This document shows, one piece after another, positions 13,984 to 16,280 of a DNA stretch of 16,280 nucleotides (the stretch's first letter is position 1; every line of letters begins with the position of its first letter). Location of the stretch: assembly GCA_016185875.1 (NCBI GenBank), contig JACPMS010000051.1, forward strand, positions 1-16,280, written 5' to 3'. The notes under the pieces were generated by a model. The model searched no databases. It had not been told where the DNA came from and saw nothing but the letters and a program-made list of their open reading frames with translations. This DNA is from Candidatus Woesearchaeota archaeon (GTDB taxonomy: Archaea; Nanobdellota; Nanobdellia; Woesearchaeales; GW2011-AR4). The position numbers were made by a program, and so were the translations under genes.

Positions 13984-14075
13984 TGCGCTGGCCGGGATTT
14001 TCTTAAATTTTTTATTAATTCGAACCCAGGCATACGGCTTGGAAGGCCGCAGTCATACCACTAGACCACCAGCGC
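13984..14075 (-). tRNA. tRNA-Gly(UCC) with about 21 extra bases in the T-loop
   Basis: Acceptor arms GCGCTGG (14075-14069) and CCAGCGC (13991-13985) pair fully, followed by discriminator A and no encoded CCA. The D arm is GTC/GAC with loop TAGTGGTAT. The anticodon stem GCGGC/GCCGT closes the loop CTTCCAA, giving anticodon UCC. The T stem CTGGG/CCCGG has one G-U pair. The loop between its arms is 28 bases (14024-13997) instead of 7. It begins TTCGAA, as a normal T-loop does. The extra part can fold: TTC pairs with GAA (14002-14000), TTAA (14018-14015) pairs with TTAA (14006-14003), with 3-base bulges GAA and AAT on opposite strands, much like an archaeal bulge-helix-bulge splice site. Removing 21 bases restores TTCGAAT. 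Every other arm is intact, which argues against a pseudogene. Confidence 0.88.
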
Positions 14076-14100
14076 ACTAGTTAAAGATTTATAATATTGT

Positions 14101-14108
14101 TTATAAAA
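14101..14108 (-). promoter_or_regulatory. TATA box for tRNA-Gly
   Basis: TTTATAAA lies 26-33 bases upstream of the mature tRNA 5' end at 14075, the standard archaeal distance, implying little or no 5' leader. Confidence 0.55.
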
Positions 14109-14124
14109 GTAATGTTTGTGGCGC

Positions 14125-14736
14125 TCAGCATGATATGCTTAATGCGCCCTCTTCCAGACACACTATCCTGCTGTTTTCAACAGCATAGTACCTTATTCGC
14201 GGATTGTCGACTTTTGATTTGCAGCACAGGTTATTGGCAGAGTTTTTTGCAAGAAGCTCATAGTCATTCCTTAACTCGTTTATCTCATCCTGCTTTTGGC
14301 TGTTGATATTCTTAATCTCTTCGTCTTTTGCATCCTTCAATTTTTCAATATCATTGTTCTTGTTTTTAATTTCCATTTCAATATTTTTCAGTTTTTCTTC
14401 GTAGCTTTTTATGGTCAAGGTATAGTTCACATCCAAAGAGCTGAGGTCTATCCTGCATCTTGAATACTCATCCGTATACCTGTCCAGCCCGCCCAGCAGC
14501 TTTTTGTTGAATTCTGCGCAGGCTGACAGATTGGTAGAGGAAACCAAGAGGCTTTTTTCCAGCAGCTTCACGTTTTTGCCATAGTCCTCCAGGGAAAAAT
14601 TTGAATTCTTTGCCTGCTGGTATGCGCTATACCCGATTATTACAGGCCTCAGCAAGTATGCCAGCAATATCATGCCCAGTATTATAAGGGCTGTAGTGAT
14701 TAAGAGCCTCTTGTTCTGCAAGAATAAGCTGGGCAT
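14125..14736 (-). CDS. Single-pass membrane protein with coiled coil and six cysteines
   Basis: This 203-residue protein is not recognised. Residues 11-35 form one strong membrane segment (LLITTALIILGMILLAYLL) after a short basic N-terminus, so the rest probably lies outside the cytoplasm. Residues about 105-165 are a charged heptad coiled coil. Cysteines 73, 94, 171, 172, 193 and 203 all fall in the presumed external part and could form disulfides; the last is the C-terminal residue. A TATA box at 14758-14765 fits a near-leaderless start at 14736. It could be a cell-envelope scaffold or a partner of a secreted system. Both are guesses. Confidence 0.7.
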   Translation of the reverse strand: MPSLFLQNKRLLITTALIILGMILLAYLLRPVIIGYSAYQQAKNSNFSLEDYGKNVKLLEKSLLVSSTNLSACAEFNKKLLGGLDRYTDEYSRCRIDLSSLDVNYTLTIKSYEEKLKNIEMEIKNKNNDIEKLKDAKDEEIKNINSQKQDEINELRNDYELLAKNSANNLCCKSKVDNPRIRYYAVENSRIVCLEEGALSISC

Positions 14737-14757
14737 AGACTGCCGCTGGATTTCAAT

Positions 14758-14765
14758 TTTTATAA
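14758..14765 (-). promoter_or_regulatory. TATA box for the membrane coiled-coil gene
   Basis: TTTATAAA begins 22 bases upstream of the ATG at 14736. The spacer down from the GTPase gene (14737-14811) holds nothing else clear, so the membrane gene appears to have its own promoter. Confidence 0.5.
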
Positions 14766-14811
14766 ACTTTTCTATAAGTAACCACTAAAAAGTTTATACT
14801 CTTATTAATCA

Positions 14812-16008
14812 TTATTTACTCGTTACGATTTCTACAACATCCCTGTGCTTTAATTTATGCTCCCTGCCTACTGCAAGCTTTGTCTTTTGGTCGATTGCTT
14901 TAATAAAGCTGTTGCCAAGGTCTGTATGGACTTTAAACGCAAATTCTAAAGCTGTTATATCCTTAGGCACTAAAAAGCAATCCGGCAAAATATTTCCGCT
15001 TTTATCAGTAAGCTTGTTTGTGGCTACAGGATAAGCTGCAATATGCTGAAGCAATTCAAAGACAGCCATGTCAAGCACTTTTTGCACCCCAGTGGAGCCG
15101 AATTTTCCAAGCACTTCTGTTTTTATAAAGCTTAACGCTGATTTTTGTTTCTCAGTCAGTTTTTCCTCATTTAAAATTTCAAAATCGTTGCTGTCAGGCA
15201 CGTATTTAATCAATCCGTGCCTTGAGGCTTCTCTTAGCGCCAATTCAGCTTCTGCACTGCAAGGAACAAGCAAGTAATGAGGAAATTCCTCCTTTAGCCT
15301 GGCAAAATTGCCTTCTGAGCCTTTGACATCAATCTTGTTGCATGCAATAATCATTGACTTTGTAGCAATCCTCAGCTCTGATGCAAGTCCCATCATTACA
15401 TTTTTATCCCATTTCATGACGTCTTGGTCAAGATTTAGTTTCTGAATTACTTTTTCCATTAACTTCTCTGTAACTCTTAACGAGCTTAACTGCTTTGCAA
15501 CCGCCTTGTTCAGTTCATGCTTTTCCTGATTTACAGTTCTTGCAAACCTATCCCAGCCCTTTTCTATCAGCCTCAAAAACCACATGTCGAGCTCGTGCTC
15601 AAGAAATCTTATGTCGTTAGCCGGATCGTAGCTTAAAGCTGAAACTGGCTCGCCTTTTTCGTTTGTCGAGCCTGATGCATCAATTATGTGAATCAGAACA
15701 TCCGCTTGGTTCAAGTCATCAAGAAACTGGTTGCCCATTCCTTTTCCTTCATGAGCGCCTGGAACCAAGCCGGCTACATCAAGCAGCTCAACTGGCACAA
15801 ATCGCTTTGAGTCAATGCAGTATCCAAACCTCGGGTTGCACTTTACATTGAACTCCTTGTCCACGCAATCAACCCTGACATAGCCTGTGCCGTGGTTCGG
15901 CTTTATAGTTGTAAAGGGGTAGTTTGCTATCTCGACGTTTGCAAGGGTCTGCGCTTTAAAGAAAGTTGATTTTCCCACATTGGCTTTTCCTACTATGCCT
16001 ATTAACAT
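14812..16008 (-). CDS. YchF/OLA1-type GTPase with TGS domain
   Basis: This 398-residue protein belongs to the Obg-related branch (COG0012-like) associated with ribosomes and translation. The G1 loop GKANVGKST is at 7-15, a TT-containing switch at 33-34 (PFTTIKPN), G3 DVAGLVPGAHEGKG at 77-90, G4 NKID at 224-227, and the VPCSAEAE segment (248-255) for G5. The helical insertion lies at about 130-215. The C-terminal TGS domain (about 330-398) includes ALEFAFKVHTDLG and ends KHRDVVEIV. G4 is NKID, the GTP form, rather than the ATP-preferring NxxE of bacterial YchF and OLA1. A TATA-like TTTTTTAATA (16040-16031) suggests a leaderless start at 16008. Confidence 0.93.
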   Translation of the reverse strand: MLIGIVGKANVGKSTFFKAQTLANVEIANYPFTTIKPNHGTGYVRVDCVDKEFNVKCNPRFGYCIDSKRFVPVELLDVAGLVPGAHEGKGMGNQFLDDLNQADVLIHIIDASGSTNEKGEPVSALSYDPANDIRFLEHELDMWFLRLIEKGWDRFARTVNQEKHELNKAVAKQLSSLRVTEKLMEKVIQKLNLDQDVMKWDKNVMMGLASELRIATKSMIIACNKIDVKGSEGNFARLKEEFPHYLLVPCSAEAELALREASRHGLIKYVPDSNDFEILNEEKLTEKQKSALSFIKTEVLGKFGSTGVQKVLDMAVFELLQHIAAYPVATNKLTDKSGNILPDCFLVPKDITALEFAFKVHTDLGNSFIKAIDQKTKLAVGREHKLKHRDVVEIVTSK

Positions 16009-16030
16009 GAGATTGAGATAACATTGCCAT

Positions 16031-16040
16031 TATTAAAAAA
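16031..16040 (-). promoter_or_regulatory. TATA box for the YchF-like GTPase
   Basis: The minus strand reads TTTTTTAATA 23-32 bases before the ATG at 16008. No Shine-Dalgarno precedes that ATG. Confidence 0.45.
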
Positions 16041-16075
16041 CTTTCCGAAAACAAAAAAATACAAAAATAGAAAAC

Positions 16076-16083
16076 TTTATAAA
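16076..16083 (+). promoter_or_regulatory. TATA box for the right-edge gene
   Basis: TTTATAAA ends 23 bases before the ATG at 16106, again the leaderless layout. Confidence 0.5.
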
Positions 16084-16105
16084 TAGATTTTCCAACGAAT
16101 TATTC

Positions 16106-16280
16106 ATGGGAATAGCTGCTGAAATTCCAGAATTCAGGGTGAAATACAACGATGTTTTTTCTTTGAGGAATCTGTACATCATGCTTCACCAGTTACTGCT
16201 CGAGGAGGGATGGAGGGGCAAGGATGGCGATGAAGACCACCGGGATATAGAAACGCTTTATTCTGAAAATGTTTATCAAA
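16106..16280 (+). CDS. N-terminal fragment of an unrecognised conserved-looking protein
   Basis: The frame is open from the ATG at 16106 for 58 codons to the window edge. It reads MGIAAEIPEFRVKYNDVFSL, then an amphipathic stretch NLYIMLHQLLLEEGW and acidic DGDEDHRDIETLY. A pattern of a short acidic start followed by a helix ending EEGW is one I associate with small conserved proteins of DPANN archaea, but I do not know a function. The TATA box at 16076 supports the start. It diverges from the GTPase gene across a 97-base spacer. Confidence 0.6.
   Translation, partial: MGIAAEIPEFRVKYNDVFSLRNLYIMLHQLLLEEGWRGKDGDEDHRDIETLYSENVYQ

Noticed and set aside
13984..14075. tRNA-Gly as a dead pseudogene
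   Set aside because: Every stem pairs, the anticodon loop is standard, a TATA box lies at the right distance, and the insert is neatly confined to the T-loop.
1..16280. CRISPR arrays, insertion sequences, rRNA genes
   Set aside because: I saw no regularly spaced repeats, transposase-like proteins, terminal inverted repeats or rRNA-like sequence. The only mobile element supported is the intein.

Overview
The window looks like chromosomal DNA of an archaeon, most likely a DPANN lineage of the Woesearchaeota/Pacearchaeota kind. The sequence evidence is that TATA-like boxes sit 22-30 bases upstream of many start codons (leaderless transcripts), the tRNA gene encodes no CCA, the SMC and the YchF-like GTPase with a C-terminal TGS domain look archaeal, and genes are short and tightly packed. 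The lineage is an inference, since there is no rRNA gene. No stretch over 300 bases lacks a gene. The longest gap is 225 bases (7979-8203), and it holds a notable regulatory region.

Left part (1-3000). A class II (B12-dependent) ribonucleotide reductase runs off the left edge on the minus strand, 3 bases behind a VapB/VapC toxin-antitoxin pair. Divergent from it are a pterin-4a-carbinolamine dehydratase (PCD), a second toxin-antitoxin module (BECR-type toxin plus DUF2283 antitoxin), a 3'-terminal scrap of another PCD gene, and an AT-rich alpha/beta hydrolase with an unrecognised N-terminal domain.

Middle (3001-8203, minus strand). A second, complete class II ribonucleotide reductase has an ATP cone and a 383-residue homing-endonuclease intein inserted directly before a redox cysteine. 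Downstream lie a Nudix hydrolase and a cob(I)alamin adenosyltransferase, which makes the adenosylcobalamin that both reductases need. The promoter region of the complete reductase carries two NrdR-box-like sequences exactly 32 bp apart.

Right part (8204-16280). It holds a full-length SMC, a glycosyltransferase-PIN-antitoxin operon, a basic coiled-coil protein starting at TTG, a tRNA-Gly(UCC), a one-pass membrane coiled-coil protein with six cysteines, a YchF/OLA1-type GTPase, and the start of a conserved-looking gene cut by the right edge. The tRNA T-loop holds about 21 extra bases that fold into a bulge-helix-bulge-like structure, so it may contain a T-loop intron.

The best candidates for something new are the T-loop-interrupted tRNA, the paired NrdR-like boxes in an archaeal-looking promoter, two paralogous B12 reductases (one with an intein and ATP cone, one without either at the corresponding places), and the toxin-antitoxin module lodged between a PCD gene and the 3' end of a diverged PCD homologue.
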